A stretch of DNA of 64,000 nucleotides from Saposhnikovia divaricata (taxonomy: Eukaryota; Streptophyta; Magnoliopsida; Apiales; Apiaceae), in assembly GCA_036435485.1 (NCBI GenBank), contig CM071599.1, forward strand, positions 4,490,803 through 4,554,802. Direction: 5' to 3'. Numbering within the stretch: the first letter of the stretch is position 1; every line of letters starts with the position of its first letter. This document shows, one piece after another, positions 23,354 to 34,894 of the stretch. Under the pieces are notes generated by a model. The model made no database searches. It saw only the letters and a program-made list of their open reading frames with translations, and was not told where the DNA came from. Position numbers and translations under genes: made by a program.

Positions 23354-24213
23354 AGGTAGTCTCCACATATAATGCGATCCTTGGAAGGACTGGACTCCAC
23401 GCGTTTAAGGCTGTTGCCTCTAGCTACCATATAAAAGTCAAGTTTGCAACTAGGAATGGTGTTGGAGAACAGAAGGGTGATCAGAAGATGGCCAGAAGTT
23501 GTTATGTGGCCGCATTAAGAGCTGATGGAGTCGGGGGCAGGTCCTCCCGATTGAAGACATGGATGTCCGAGGTAATAATGAACACCAAGGGAAGCCGGCA
23601 GAGGATTTGGTTCCTATACCTCTGGACTGCAGAGACCCTGAAAAAGTTACGTATGTTGGAGCTTCTTTAAAAGAACCCTTGAAGGGAAAGTTGATAGAAT
23701 TCCTACAAGAAAACAGAGATGTGTTCGCTTGGACAGCAGCTGATATGCCAGGGATAGACCACCGACTCATAACTCACAGGTTGAATGTCGACCCCAAGCG
23801 GAAGGCAATAAAACAGAAGAAGAGGGATTTTGATCATGAAAGGCAAGAGGCCATTAAGCAAGAGGTAGATAAACTTTTGGAAGCTGGTTTTATTGAGGAG
23901 ATTCAATTCCATGAATGGTTGGCTAACCCTGTGATGGTCAAGAAAGCCAACGGTAAGTGGAGGATATGCATAGACTTCACCGATTTGAATGACGCATGCC
24001 CTAAGGATTGCTTCCCTCTACCAAGGATTGACACACTAATAGATGCCACGGCTGGGCATGAAATGTTGAGTTTCATGGATGGTTTCAGTGGCTACAACCA
24101 GATTAAGATACACGTGGATTACATCCCAATGGTATCTTTCATAACTGACTTTGGTGTTTTTTGTTACCTTGTCATGGCTTTTGGACTAAAGAATGCAGGA
24201 GCTACTTATCAAC
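23354..24213 (+). pseudogene. Tat pol segment 1: protease end and RT start
   Basis: It begins with the Tat protease-RT linker (TYNAILGRTGLHAFKAVASS). A frame change near 23,540 moves to the frame with AWTAADMPGID, KWRICIDFTDLNDACPKDCF and the RT motif FMDGFSGYNQI. It stops at ATYQ where the copia element inserted (TSD 24,209-24,213). The partner segment resumes at 32,139. Confidence 0.85.
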
Positions 24214-25320
24214 TGTTGGTGTATACTGAAAATATTTATTTGAAGTATTTACATTTATTTCTTGCCGGTTTAATTGAGAATCATTTAAATGTTTACATGT
24301 TGTCTAAATATTATATATTGTGAATAATCTAGTATCAAATGGGATACGGAATATTAGATTATTAAATACGGTTTATATAATATAATAAGGTTCACAGCAC
24401 AGGTGGAGTTAGACAATCCACTGGAATGGCTGTAGTATTATTTAGATTAGTTTATATTGACTAATAAATAATACTAGTATACTTTGTGTATATTGAACAG
24501 GATCAAATTTAGAATTGTTCCCTTATACTGATTAAGAAGGTGAACTAAGATTCTATGTTATTATTAATGCTTAGGTTCTTAATCCAGATATAGTAATTGA
24601 CATGTGTATATTATTTACATGCTTTGATTTATATATGAAATAATTCTTTTGATTTATTTCATTATATTTTGGGTGATGAAATAATATATATGGTGGAATA
24701 TTATTTATTGAAGGAATCCATGTCCTGATAATATTCGGGTTAATGATGTCCCCTTGAAAGCTCAAAAAGATTTAATTATGTGAAACCCTGCAGGTGGATT
24801 TATTCCGGCATAATTAAATAAAGGTAGAGTGGATGATCAAGGATAAAAGATATTAATTAAATAAATTATCAGTAATTTATTTAATTAATGGACATGCGAT
24901 ATTTTAAACATGGGGAATTTAATAAGCAAATAATATTGGAACCGAATTAATTAATTAAATTACGGTATTAGGAAAGGTAGTGCAAATATTAATTCTTTAG
25001 TGGATTGAATTAATATTTAATTACATTGGGCTAGGCTCAAGATGTAATTAGAAGGCCCAACCTAATTGTCCATGATCCCTATTGTAGCCTATATATATTC
25101 CTATTCTCTTCTTGCTGGGGGCTGGTCGAAAAACTTTTGTAGCCACCCAGGAGCAAGAAGAGAGGTTAACTTGAGAAGACGAAGGCCACACTTCGCTCAA
25201 GGGAATTTGGGAATACAATAGAAGAGCGTGGAATCAACCGTTAACAAGGTGATTTTTCTATTCGTACTCGTTAATTTAGTGTATCAAAAATCGCAGTGCC
25301 AAGATCTGATTGTCCCAACA
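24214..25320 (+). repeat. copia 5' LTR
   Basis: 1107 bp, TGTTGGTGTA to GTCCCAACA. TATA-like CCTATATATATTCC near 25,087 is the likely promoter. Near-identical to 31,027-32,133. Confidence 0.95.
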
Positions 25321-25322
25321 AT

Positions 25323-25340
25323 TGGTATCAAGAGCCTGGT
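25323..25340 (+). other. primer-binding site, initiator tRNA-Met type
   Basis: TGGTATCAAGAGCCTGGT begins three bases after the LTR. It matches the usual TGGTATCAGAGC primer site apart from one extra A. Confidence 0.8.
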
Positions 25341-25825
25341 TCAATGGTTCTACGATTTTTGATACGATGTCCATGTCGTAATTATATATGCATGTGTATA
25401 GTGGTGTGCTTGGATAATAATCTTTTGCAGGTTGTTTAGTATCCACTATTATGGCCATGTAATTTTAATTATGTGTTTGGATCCCACGTGGTTTAATCGT
25501 GGTTATTTTGTTTGGTTTCCACGTGGTTTATCGTGGTTGTAAAACACGAGGGTTGATCGTGTTAGAATAGATTTACAAAATTAGTTTTGTATTAGATCTA
25601 TTTTTTTGTAATTGTTTGTTGGATTTTATTAAGATCCGGATATTTTGTAACAATTACGTGCGATCAGAAATCAAATCGGAGACAAAAATTTATCCGCTGC
25701 GTAGCTGCTGGTTCGATTTGTTTTTAATTAAGTAGTCGACAGAAGCTGCTGCTGTTCGAATAAGGAAGAAAAGAACTCTGGCGACAAAGAAGACAAAGGC
25801 GCGCGTGAAATTCTGGAGGAAGTCA

Positions 25826-25970
25826 GTAACGCAGGTCTGTCCTGCGTTACAGGATCTAACAGGGTGTAACGCAGGTATGTCCTGCGTTACAGGATGAAAC
25901 ATGTGTGTAACGCAGGCCTCCAATGCGCAACAGTTCCAACCTGCTGTGTAACGCAGGACGTGAATGCGCA
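25826..25970 (+). repeat. four-unit hairpin repeat in copia leader
   Basis: GTAACGCAGG recurs at 25,826, 25,866, 25,907 and 25,948, a spacing of 40-41 bases. In the first two units it is followed, after a 5-base loop, by its exact complement CCTGCGTTAC. The last two units have a diverged second arm (AATGCGCAAC). Confidence 0.9.
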
Positions 25971-26429
25971 ACAGTAATTTTTGGAAGAAAAAAGATTTTT
26001 CAGCAGAACAGGGCTGGAATTTTTTTTTTTTCAAGGGGCCATAATAGTGGATTTAAATTATGTTTTTTTAATTTTAATTCCGCTATTTAATTTTTTAATT
26101 ATTGCTTTAAATAATTATTATGTGTGTTGTTAATTATGTGTGTAATTTTAATTGCATGTTTAACATAATTAGGACGACATGGACATTAATTTTATTTGTT
26201 GCTTTAATTTTATGATGCATGCTGCTATGTTATGTGTTCTTTGTATTGTTATTTTTATAACATGTAGACCTCGAAAAAATAACATAGGGCGATGCATCTA
26301 GATAAAATTCCTCAATTTTAAATAAAAATTCTAAGTGGGTGAGGGAATTAATTAGGAATTAAATCCCATGGTCTCCATTATTGTTTGTATGTAATTTAAC
26401 ACCGAGACGAATATAAATTATATACATGC

Positions 26430-26881
26430 CACCCATCGTGGCGTATGATTTATGGTGTCAGGTAGTGTTATGGATATTACTAGAACAAACTTCCTAAATT
26501 AATTACGAATATTGAAAGGTATACATACCACCCATCGTGGCGTACCAAGTTTCATAGAATTCAATTAATTAGAAGGGTACCACTGATTGAATATAGATTT
26601 TGATATTGAGAGAAAGGATGATTCTGTCTAGAAAGGGGTCTTAAGTGATGCCTCTTGACAATGCTCCCCCCGATCTGGGAATTATCCTATTATCGATTAT
26701 TGATTTGAAATATTTATTGGTGGTATCCAGTCTTTTTATTAATTTAAGATTTAATAATGGTATACACTTAGCTATGAAAAATAATATATAGTCCACCATA
26801 ACGTGGCGTATTATTTAGTAATAGGACCGAAGTAATATTTAAACGAATTTAAGTGGTATATATGTCACCCATCGTGGCGTA
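26430..26881 (+). repeat. four dispersed copies of CACCCATCGTGGCGTA
   Basis: Exact copies at 26,430-26,445, 26,529-26,544 and 26,866-26,881, and a variant (CACCATAACGTGGCGTA) at 26,794-26,810. Each is preceded by a TATA-rich stretch. They lie in the leader, before gag, in unrelated surroundings. Confidence 0.9.
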
Positions 26882-27011
26882 CCAGATACTTATGGTGTTT
26901 AAATATTAATGCATTAATTTTAATTAATTGTTAGAGGAAACCAATAGGATTTAAGATTTATGCAACTATCTGATTATGTGTTACATGTATGATTCTCAGG
27001 ATTAGATCACT

Positions 27012-30000
27012 ATGGGCTTTAATCCACTATTCACCATACTTAAGGATAACAAACTTACTGGACCGAACTATATTGAATGGAAACGTAATTTGGACATAGT
27101 GTTGATTGCTGAGGAGTACAAATTTTGTACTTATGAACCCAAGCCAGACCAGCCTGCTGAAGATGCTCCTGAAAGTGAGAAGGAGTATTATAAGCGGTGG
27201 ATTAAGGCTGATGAGATGTCGCGATGTTACATTTTGGCAGCAATGTCGGGTGTTTTGCAGCATCAGCATCAGGCTATGCCCACTGCTTCAGATATGCTCT
27301 TTAATCTCAAGGAACTTTTTGGAGAACAGAATAGGGCTGCTAGGCAAGTAGCAATGAAGGCTTTAATGAACACTCAGATGGTTGAAGGAACACCTGTAAG
27401 GGATCATGTTCTCAGAATGATGTCTCATCTGAATGAGATGGAGATCCTTGGTGCTGATATTGATGGGGAAACCCAGATCGATATCATCCTTATGAGCTTG
27501 CCCAAAAGTTTTGAGCAGTTCCGCTTGAATTACACCATGAACAAAAGGATGTATAGTCTCGCGGAACTTCTGACAGAACTTCAGGCAGCTGAAGGACTCT
27601 TTAAGAAGAATGTTCAAGTGAATGTGGCCGAGAAAGCTTCTTCATCTAAGCCGAAAGGTAAGAAGAAGAAAAAGACTCAGACACAGAAAGCTGGAAAGAT
27701 TGCTAATGCAGTGGGAGTTCAAGGTGGTGTGAAAAAGCCTAAGGGCAAGTGCTTCAGGTGCAAGCAGTTAGGTCACTGGAAACAGGATTGTCCTCTTCCT
27801 AAGAAGACAAACAATACTGGTATGTCTTTTTCTCTAGTTACAGAAACATATATAGCGGCTATATCTACGAGCACTTGGTGTGTAGATACAGGAGCCACTG
27901 ACCATGTTTGTAACTCTATGCAGGGGTACCAGCAATCCAGAATGCTTAGAGATGGCGAGATATATGTGTTCATGGGAGATGCTACGAAAGTAGCAGTAGT
28001 TGCAGTTGGAATAATTACATTATCTTTTGGCGATGATAGGATTTTGGTTTTGAACAATTGTCTTTATGTACCTTCGTTTAGAAGGAATTTAATTTCGGTT
28101 TCTAAACTTGCTATGGATGGTTATAATGATTGTTTGGATCGTAATGTTTCTATTATGATGAATAAACGAGTTATATGTTCTGGTACATTGAAAGACAATT
28201 TATATATTATTAATCCTATCCAACTAATGCTGCAACATAAGGAAACTAATAACATTCTTTCTAGCTCAAATAAAAGAAAGAAACCTTCTGAATTGAACCA
28301 AACATATCTTTGGCACTTAAGATTAGGTCATATTAACTTGAGGAGGATTCAAAGACTGGTAGTAGATGGGCCATTAGGCTCGTTGGCAGTGGAGCCATTT
28401 CCAGTTTGCGAATCCTGCTTGGAAGGTAAGGTGACTAATAGGCCTTTTAAAGCAAAGGGGAATAGAGCTAAAGAAGTGTTAGAATTGGTTCATACTGATT
28501 TATGTGGACCTATGAGTATCCAAGCAAGAGGAGGTTATGAGTATTTTGTCACTTTCATTGACGATTATTCTAGATATGGGTACATTTATTTGTTGCGCCG
28601 TAAGTCTGAGTGCTTTGAAAAATTCAAATAGTACAAAGCAAGTGCGGAGAAGTGACATCTTGGAAAATGTATCAAGTCACTACGATCAGATCGTGGTGGC
28701 GAATACTTGCTTGGAGAATTTAGGGAATATTTATCAGAAAATGGGATTACATCCCAGTTGTCTGCACCTGGCACACCTCAGCAGAATGGTGTAGCAGAGA
28801 GAAGGAATCAGACTCTTTTAGAGAGTGTTAGATCGATGATGAGTTATTCAGATTTACCCAAGTCGTTCTGGGGATATGCTATAGAAACAGCGGCTTACCT
28901 TCTAAACTTGGTACCTTCTAAGTCGGTTCCCAAGACTCCAATAGAATTGTGGACTGGTAGCAAACCAAGTCTAAGACATATTCGGATTTGGGGTTGTCCA
29001 GCACATGTGCTGAACAAGAACGCGACTAAGTTAGAATCTCGTACAGAAGTAAGGCTGTTTGTAGGCTATCCCATGGGAACGAAAGGTTATTCATTTTATA
29101 GTCCTAGGGATCGAGATATCATTGTTAGCACCAATGCTAGATTCTTAGAAGAAGACTATATAATGAAACACAAACCCATGAGTAGTATCGTTTTAGAGGA
29201 ACTAGTGGGAGGGACAGATAATCCCCAAGTGCGAATAGTACAAGTAGATCAACCACAAGAAAATGCACAACCTGTCACTAATACCACACCGGTGCTTCGT
29301 CGTAGTGGGAGGGTTGTCCAACAACCTGATAGATTCATGTTTTTGGGAGAGTCCTCGGACTTGGTCTCTGGTGAACATGATGAGGATCCCAGGACATACG
29401 AAGAAGCAATTCTAGATAAAGATGCAGATCTTTGGCAAAAGGCAATGGAATCTGAGATGGAATTTATGTATTCTAATCAAGTTTGGGAGCTCGTGGAACC
29501 ACCCAAAGGTGTAAAACCCATTGGATGTATGTGGATCTACAAGAAGAAAAGAGGATCTGACAAAAAGGTGAAAGCCTGGAAAGCACGACTTGTTGCGAAA
29601 GGGTATACTCAGAAAGAAGGGATCGATTATGAGGAAACCTTTTCGCCAGTTGTTATGCTTAAGTCGATCCGGATTCTTTTATCTATAGCAGCTCATCTCG
29701 ATTATGAGATTTGGCAAATGGATGTCAAGACAGCTTTCCTTAATGGAAGTCTTGAGGAAACCATCTATATGCAACAACCAAAAGGGTTCATTAAGCAAGG
29801 CCAAGAGCATCTTGTTTGTAAGCTTAAGAGGTCTATTTATGGACTAAAACAAGCTTCCAGGGACTGGAATATTCGTTTTGATCAGGCAGTCCAGTCATAT
29901 GGATTTGATCAAAGTCCAAGAGAATCATGTGTGTATAAGAGAAGTGAGGGTAATGCAGTGGTTTTTCTAGTACTGTATGTAGATGACATTTTACTCATTG

Positions 30001-30956
30001 GAAACAATGTTAAGATGTTGTCATCAGTAAAGGCATGGTTGTTCAAACAATTTGAAATGAAGGACTTAGGTGAAGCGACATACATCCTTGGGATCAAAGT
30101 AATAAGGGATCGCAAGAAAAGGATGTTGGCTTTATCTCAAGAGCCCTACATTGATGAAGTATTAGCTCGTTTTAACATGCAGAACTCTAAGAAAGGTTTT
30201 TTACCTTTTAAGCATGGAGTGGCTCTATCCAAGGAGCAGTGTCCTTCGACACCTAAGGATATAGAGAGCATGAAAGCAGTTCCTTATGCTTCAGCATGTG
30301 GAAGCTTAATGTATGCTATGTTATGTACGAGGCCTGACATCTGCTTTGCTGTAGGCATGGTTAGTAGATATCAGTCGAACCCAGGTCAGGAACATTGGAG
30401 TGCAGTAAAAACTATACTCAAGTACCTGAGAAGGACTAAGGAGTATATGTTAATTTACAAGGCCTCAGATCTATTTCCTTTAGGATATACTGATTCAGAT
30501 TTCCTATCAGATAGGGATAAGAGGAAATCGACCTCGGGATATGTTTTTACTTTGGGAGGTGGAGCTGTTATATAGAGGAGTGTAAAGCAGAAATGCATTA
30601 CAGACTCTACCATGGAAGCCGAGTACGTGGCGGCCTCTGAGGCTACAAAGGAGGCTGTATGGTTCAGGAACTTCCTTTTGGACTTGGATGTGGTACCTAA
30701 TTTTCCTAGGAGCTTGACAGTGTATTGTGATAACACTGGTGCTGTGGCAAATTCGAAGGAACTGCGAGATCACAAAGCAGCTAAACATATTGAACGTAAG
30801 TATCATCTCATACGAGGAATCGTAAAGCGAGGAGATATAGTTGTGGCTCACATATCATCAGAAGACAATCGGGCAGATCCTTTCACAAAGAGTTTGCCAG
30901 CCAAGGTTTTTGACAGGCATGTGGAAGCGATAGGAGTCAGATGGATGGACACATAG
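27012..30956 (+). pseudogene. copia gag-pol polyprotein with three in-frame stops
   Basis: ATG at 27,012 (MGFNPLFTILKDNKLTGPNY). Domains in order: capsid (residues about 15-190), zinc knuckle CFRCKQLGHWKQDC (about 255), protease WCVDTGATDHVC, pre-integrase HLRLGHIN, integrase core with HTDLCGPM, RSDRGGEY and NGVAERRNQT, RT with QMDVKTAFLNG and LYVDDILLIGN, RNase H with YTDSDFLSD, STMEAEYVAAS and DNTGAVAN, ending at TAG 30,954-30,956. The frame is constant, but TAG at 28,629-28,631, TGA about 36 bases later in integrase, and TAG at 30,573-30,575 (usual Trp of RNase H) interrupt it. All catalytic residues I can check are kept. Confidence 0.9.
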
Positions 30957-31016
30957 TTTTCTGTGTAATAGTGGATTAAATAAACACTGATATACTCATA
31001 GAATATTTTGAGTATA

Positions 31017-31026
31017 AGTGGGAGAT
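31017..31026 (+). other. polypurine tract of copia element
   Basis: AGTGGGAGAT lies directly before the 3' LTR, the normal place for plus-strand priming. Confidence 0.8.
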
Positions 31027-32133
31027 TGTTGGTGTATACTGAAAATATTTATTTGAAGTATTTACATTTATTTCTTGCCGGTTTAATTGAGAATCATTTA
31101 AATGTTTACATGTTGTCTAAATATTATATATTGTGAATAATCTAGTATCAAATGGGATACAAAATATTAGATTATTAAATACGGTTTATATAATATAATA
31201 AGGTTCACAGCACATGTGGAGTTAGACAATCCACTGGAATGGCTGTAGTATTATTTAGATTAGTTTATATTGACTAATAAATAATACTAGTATACTTTGT
31301 GTATATTGAACAGGATCAAATTTAGAATTGTTCCATTATACTGATTAAGAAGGTGAACTAAGATTCTATGTTATTATTAATGCTTAGGTTCTTAATCCAG
31401 ATATAGTAATTGACATGTGTATATTATTTACATGCTTTGATTTATATATGAAATAATTCTTTTGATTTATTTCATTATATTTTGGGTGATGAAATAATAT
31501 ATATGGTGGAATATTATTTATTGAAGGAATCCATGTCCTGATAATATTCGGGTTAATGATGTCCCCTTGAAAGCTCAAAAAGATTTAATTATGTGAAACC
31601 CTGCAGGTGGATTTATTCCGGCATAATTAAATAAAGGTAGAGTGGATGATCAAGGATAAAAGATATTAATTAAATAAATTATCAGTAATTTATTTAATTA
31701 ATGGACATGCGATATTTTAAACATGGGGAATTTAATAAGCAAATAATATTGGAACCGAATTAATTAATTAAATTACGGTATTAGGAAAGGTAGTGCAAAT
31801 ATTAATTCTTTAGTGGATTGAATTAATATTTAATTACATTGGGCTAGGCTCAAGATGTAATTAGAAGGCCCAACCTAATTGTCCATGATCCCTATTGTAG
31901 CCTATATATATTCCTATTCTCTTCTTGCTGGGGGCTGGTCGAAAAACTTTTGTAGCCACCCAGGAGCAAGAAGAGAGGTTAACTTGAGAAGACGAAGGCC
32001 ACACTTCGCTCAAGGGAATTTGGGAATACAATAGAAGAGCGTGGAATCAACCGTTAACAAGGTGATTTTTCTATTCGTACTCGTTAATTTAGTGTATCAA
32101 AAATCGCAGTGCCAAGATCTGATTGTCCCAACA
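31027..32133 (+). repeat. copia 3' LTR
   Basis: 1107 bp, same length and ends as the 5' LTR. TSD TCAAC follows at 32,134-32,138, after which the Tat RT frame resumes (RQVNKIF). Confidence 0.95.
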
Positions 32134-32138
32134 TCAAC

Positions 32139-32573
32139 GACAGGTAAATAAGATATTCACCCATCTGATTGGGAAAACCATGGAGGTCTATGTTGATGAT
32201 ATATTGGTCAAGAGCTTGTTTACAGCAGACCATGTTGAATACCTCAGAGAGGCATTTGAAGTGCCGAGGCACCATAAGATGATGTTGAATCCTGCCAAGT
32301 GTGCTTTTGGTGTTGGATCAGGGAAGTTTTTGGGTTTGATGGTTTCAAAACGAGGAATTGAAGCCAACCCGGATAAGATCAAGGCGATTCTCGACATGGA
32401 ACCACCCCGTTCCGTGAGGGATGTGTAGAAATTGACTGGTAGAATAGCTGCATTGAAAAGATTCATCTCAAGGTCTGGTGACAAATATTTGCCCTTCTTT
32501 TAGGCTTTGAAGAAAGTGAAGAATTTTGAATGGACTTCAGAAAGCCAAGAGGCTTTTGAACAACTGAAAAACT
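32139..32573 (+). pseudogene. Tat pol segment 2: RT catalytic part
   Basis: It continues the RT frame from 24,213. The catalytic box is VYVDDILVKS, followed by HHKMMLNPAKCAFGV and GKFLGLMVSKRGIEANP. In-frame TAG stops at 32,426-32,428 and 32,500-32,502. It ends in EAFEQLK where the solo LTR inserted. Confidence 0.85.
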
Positions 32574-34894
32574 TGTTTGCACAAAATCACGCAAGCGTAC
32601 GCTATCACAAGTAATATAGAATAAAGTTGAGTTCGTTCCTACAGAGATCTGGTTTAGGTTCAATTCAGTTCATGTACCTATGCAACAATGTATGGTTTTT
32701 ATTCACTGCTAAGACAATTAACAAATTTGGGTTTAATTAACTAAATTAACTAAGAAGTAAATTAACAACTAAGAATTAACTAACTAACGATAATTGGAAT
32801 CGAATTACTTCTACAAGAGTAACATGGGATCCTAACTTCATTAAATACTTCGCTTAGATCTGACGCCTTTAATCACTATATGCAATAGTTATGATATCTG
32901 ATCGGATAACATGAAACAAGTACACGCTACCTGTCAGCATACGTATACCAAACTACCCATACATCCACAAAAGAGATAGAAGATGAATAGACACCAATTA
33001 TGTTTAGACTAGGGCTGTAAACGAGCCGAGCCGAGCCGAACACTGACCAGGCTCGGCTCGAGCTCGATTAAATAGTTCGGGCTCGAGCTCGGGCTCGAGC
33101 TCGACCGAGCCATAAAATTCAAGCTCGAAGCTCGGCTCGACACATATGTGATATGTTCGAGCTCGGCTTGAAAGCTCGAATCAATTTCACTAATTATCAA
33201 CAAAAGCTCGAATACCTTAAGTTCGGCTCGAGCTCGACTCGATTAATATATAAAAATATTAAATATTTATATAACAATATATAAATAACATAAAAATAAT
33301 ATATAAATAATAAAAAATATATATAAATAATAAAATATATATAAGCTCGATTAGGCTCGCGAGCCATACGAATCGAGTAATATGAAGCTCGAGCTCGGCT
33401 CGGTCAACTATTCGAATAGCTCGAGCTCGAGCTCGGCTCGATTATTATCGAACCGAATTCGAATATTTTACGAGCCGAGCTCAAGTAGCTCACGAACAGT
33501 TTGACTCATTTACACCCCTAGTTTAGACCCTATATGTCTATAAAATTTGAAAACATAACGGTTGAGGAACAAGTTATCCATATTGATCACATAGGGCAGT
33601 ATAAGTATTTTTATCTTACACTACGAATCACATTGATAAACAATCATGAACCTATGCTAGTATGGCAAGTTCTAATTCTCAAGATCCACTTTCACTTCAC
33701 AAGAGATTAACAAATTAGATATTAGCTACGCATCTAACAATTAAGCACAACCATACGAGGATATTAGATATACATCACATATAGATTTTTAAAGCATCAA
33801 GATACTAAAGCTCCATAAATAAATCTGTTAGAATCCCATGACAACGATTAGTTCATAATCGAACCCCTCGTCATCATGGGATCTAATGAAACCATGATAA
33901 ATAACAAAGTATGAAAAGATAACAATAAACTATAGTATTGAGTTAAGAAAACAAATCCCAAAAACATCCAAGAGTTTCGCCTAATTAGAGGAAAACAAAA
34001 GTAGATCTAGATCTCCGTTGCTTGTCACGAGCGTTGGAATCCTTCTCCAAGTCTGAATCTCCGTCTCTCGGCTCTCTCTCTGTGTTATGTGTAGTGTTGG
34101 TGGATGTTGATCGTTTTATGATGGTAGGATGTGTTTATATAGGCCCTTGGAGTCTTTTTCAGCAAGAAACTACCAAAACAGACTTATAATAGAATTTCTG
34201 CAAAATACGTTTCCTAAACTGATTCTGTTTTGAAGGAAAATTCGTAGCTGACTTTTCTTCAATATTTCTGGGCCGTTCCAGTTGTAATTGTACCTGTGAA
34301 CCACTTTAGAATGAAATAGAATCTCGTTAGCTTCGCGTGGACTGTAAGATCGCCCAAAACGGACTTGTAGAACTCAAAATATGGCCCAAACAATAAATCA
34401 GAATTTGTTTCCAGCGAATTATGGCGCAGTCTGCGCACTCCAGGGCAGTCTGCACGGCAAGTTTCTGCCCAGATTTTTATTTTGCTTCATACTTCAAGAA
34501 AATTCCCCAGGCTTCGCATGGACAGTAAGATCGCTGAAAATGGACTTCTAGAACTTCAGATATGGCCAAAACAGTGTAGACTGCGCAACCTTCCCGGAAA
34601 TCCGAATTTTCTACAATTTGCTCATTTCTCATCCGTTTTCTCTTCCGATTCTTTTGCCACTTCCCGTTCTTCAATTCTTGAGCCTGAATCCACCATGGTA
34701 GCATAAGAAATCACTCCTTGCTTCATTCCAAGCTAAGAATCCACTCCAAAATCAATGGAAATCGCCAACCTTAATCGATAGTACAATCCTGCACAGCTAC
34801 ACAAAACACATCAAAAATGCGACAAACTTGAGGCCAAGTGAATCAATTTAAGCCAATATGGAACGCTCCAACTGGATATAAAATCCACTTATCA
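32574..34894 (-). repeat. solo Athila-type LTR in Tat pol
   Basis: 2321 bp, of which 519 are a later MITE plus its TSD. It has TG...CA ends, flanked by AAACT (32,569-32,573) and AAAGT (34,895-34,899), a 5-bp duplication with one mismatch. The Tat frame EQLK...YMAEAPLLAKP resumes directly after it. There is no internal region on either side, so I read it as a solo LTR left by LTR-LTR recombination. Orientation is the same as the LTR at 21,841. Confidence 0.85.
33002..33528. mobile_element. hAT-type MITE with 8-bp TSD (GAGCTCG family)
   Basis: Body 33,010-33,520 (511 bp), ends TAGGGCTGTAAACGAG and the complement of TAGGGGTGTAAATGAG. The TSD GTTTAGAC is exact at 33,002-33,009 and 33,521-33,528. 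Both arms are packed with GAGCTCG/CGAGCC repeats and the centre is A/T-rich. No coding capacity. Same design as the MITE at 3531 but a different repeated word. Confidence 0.9.

Larger units (their letters stand above)
24209..32138 (+). mobile_element. full-length Ty1/copia element in Tat RT
   Basis: 7920 bp between LTR outer ends (24,214-32,133), flanked by the 5-bp duplication TCAAC (24,209-24,213; 32,134-32,138). The two LTRs are each 1107 bp and I see only about four substitutions between them (for example at 24,351 and near 24,400), so the insertion is recent. It has a primer-binding site, a long leader (25,321-27,011), gag-pol in one frame, and a polypurine tract. Three in-frame stops make it non-coding for the full protein. 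Same strand as the Tat element. Confidence 0.95.

Noticed and set aside
33009..33203. Ser-rich frame on the - strand
   Set aside because: Read-through of the GAGCTC word array in the MITE arm.
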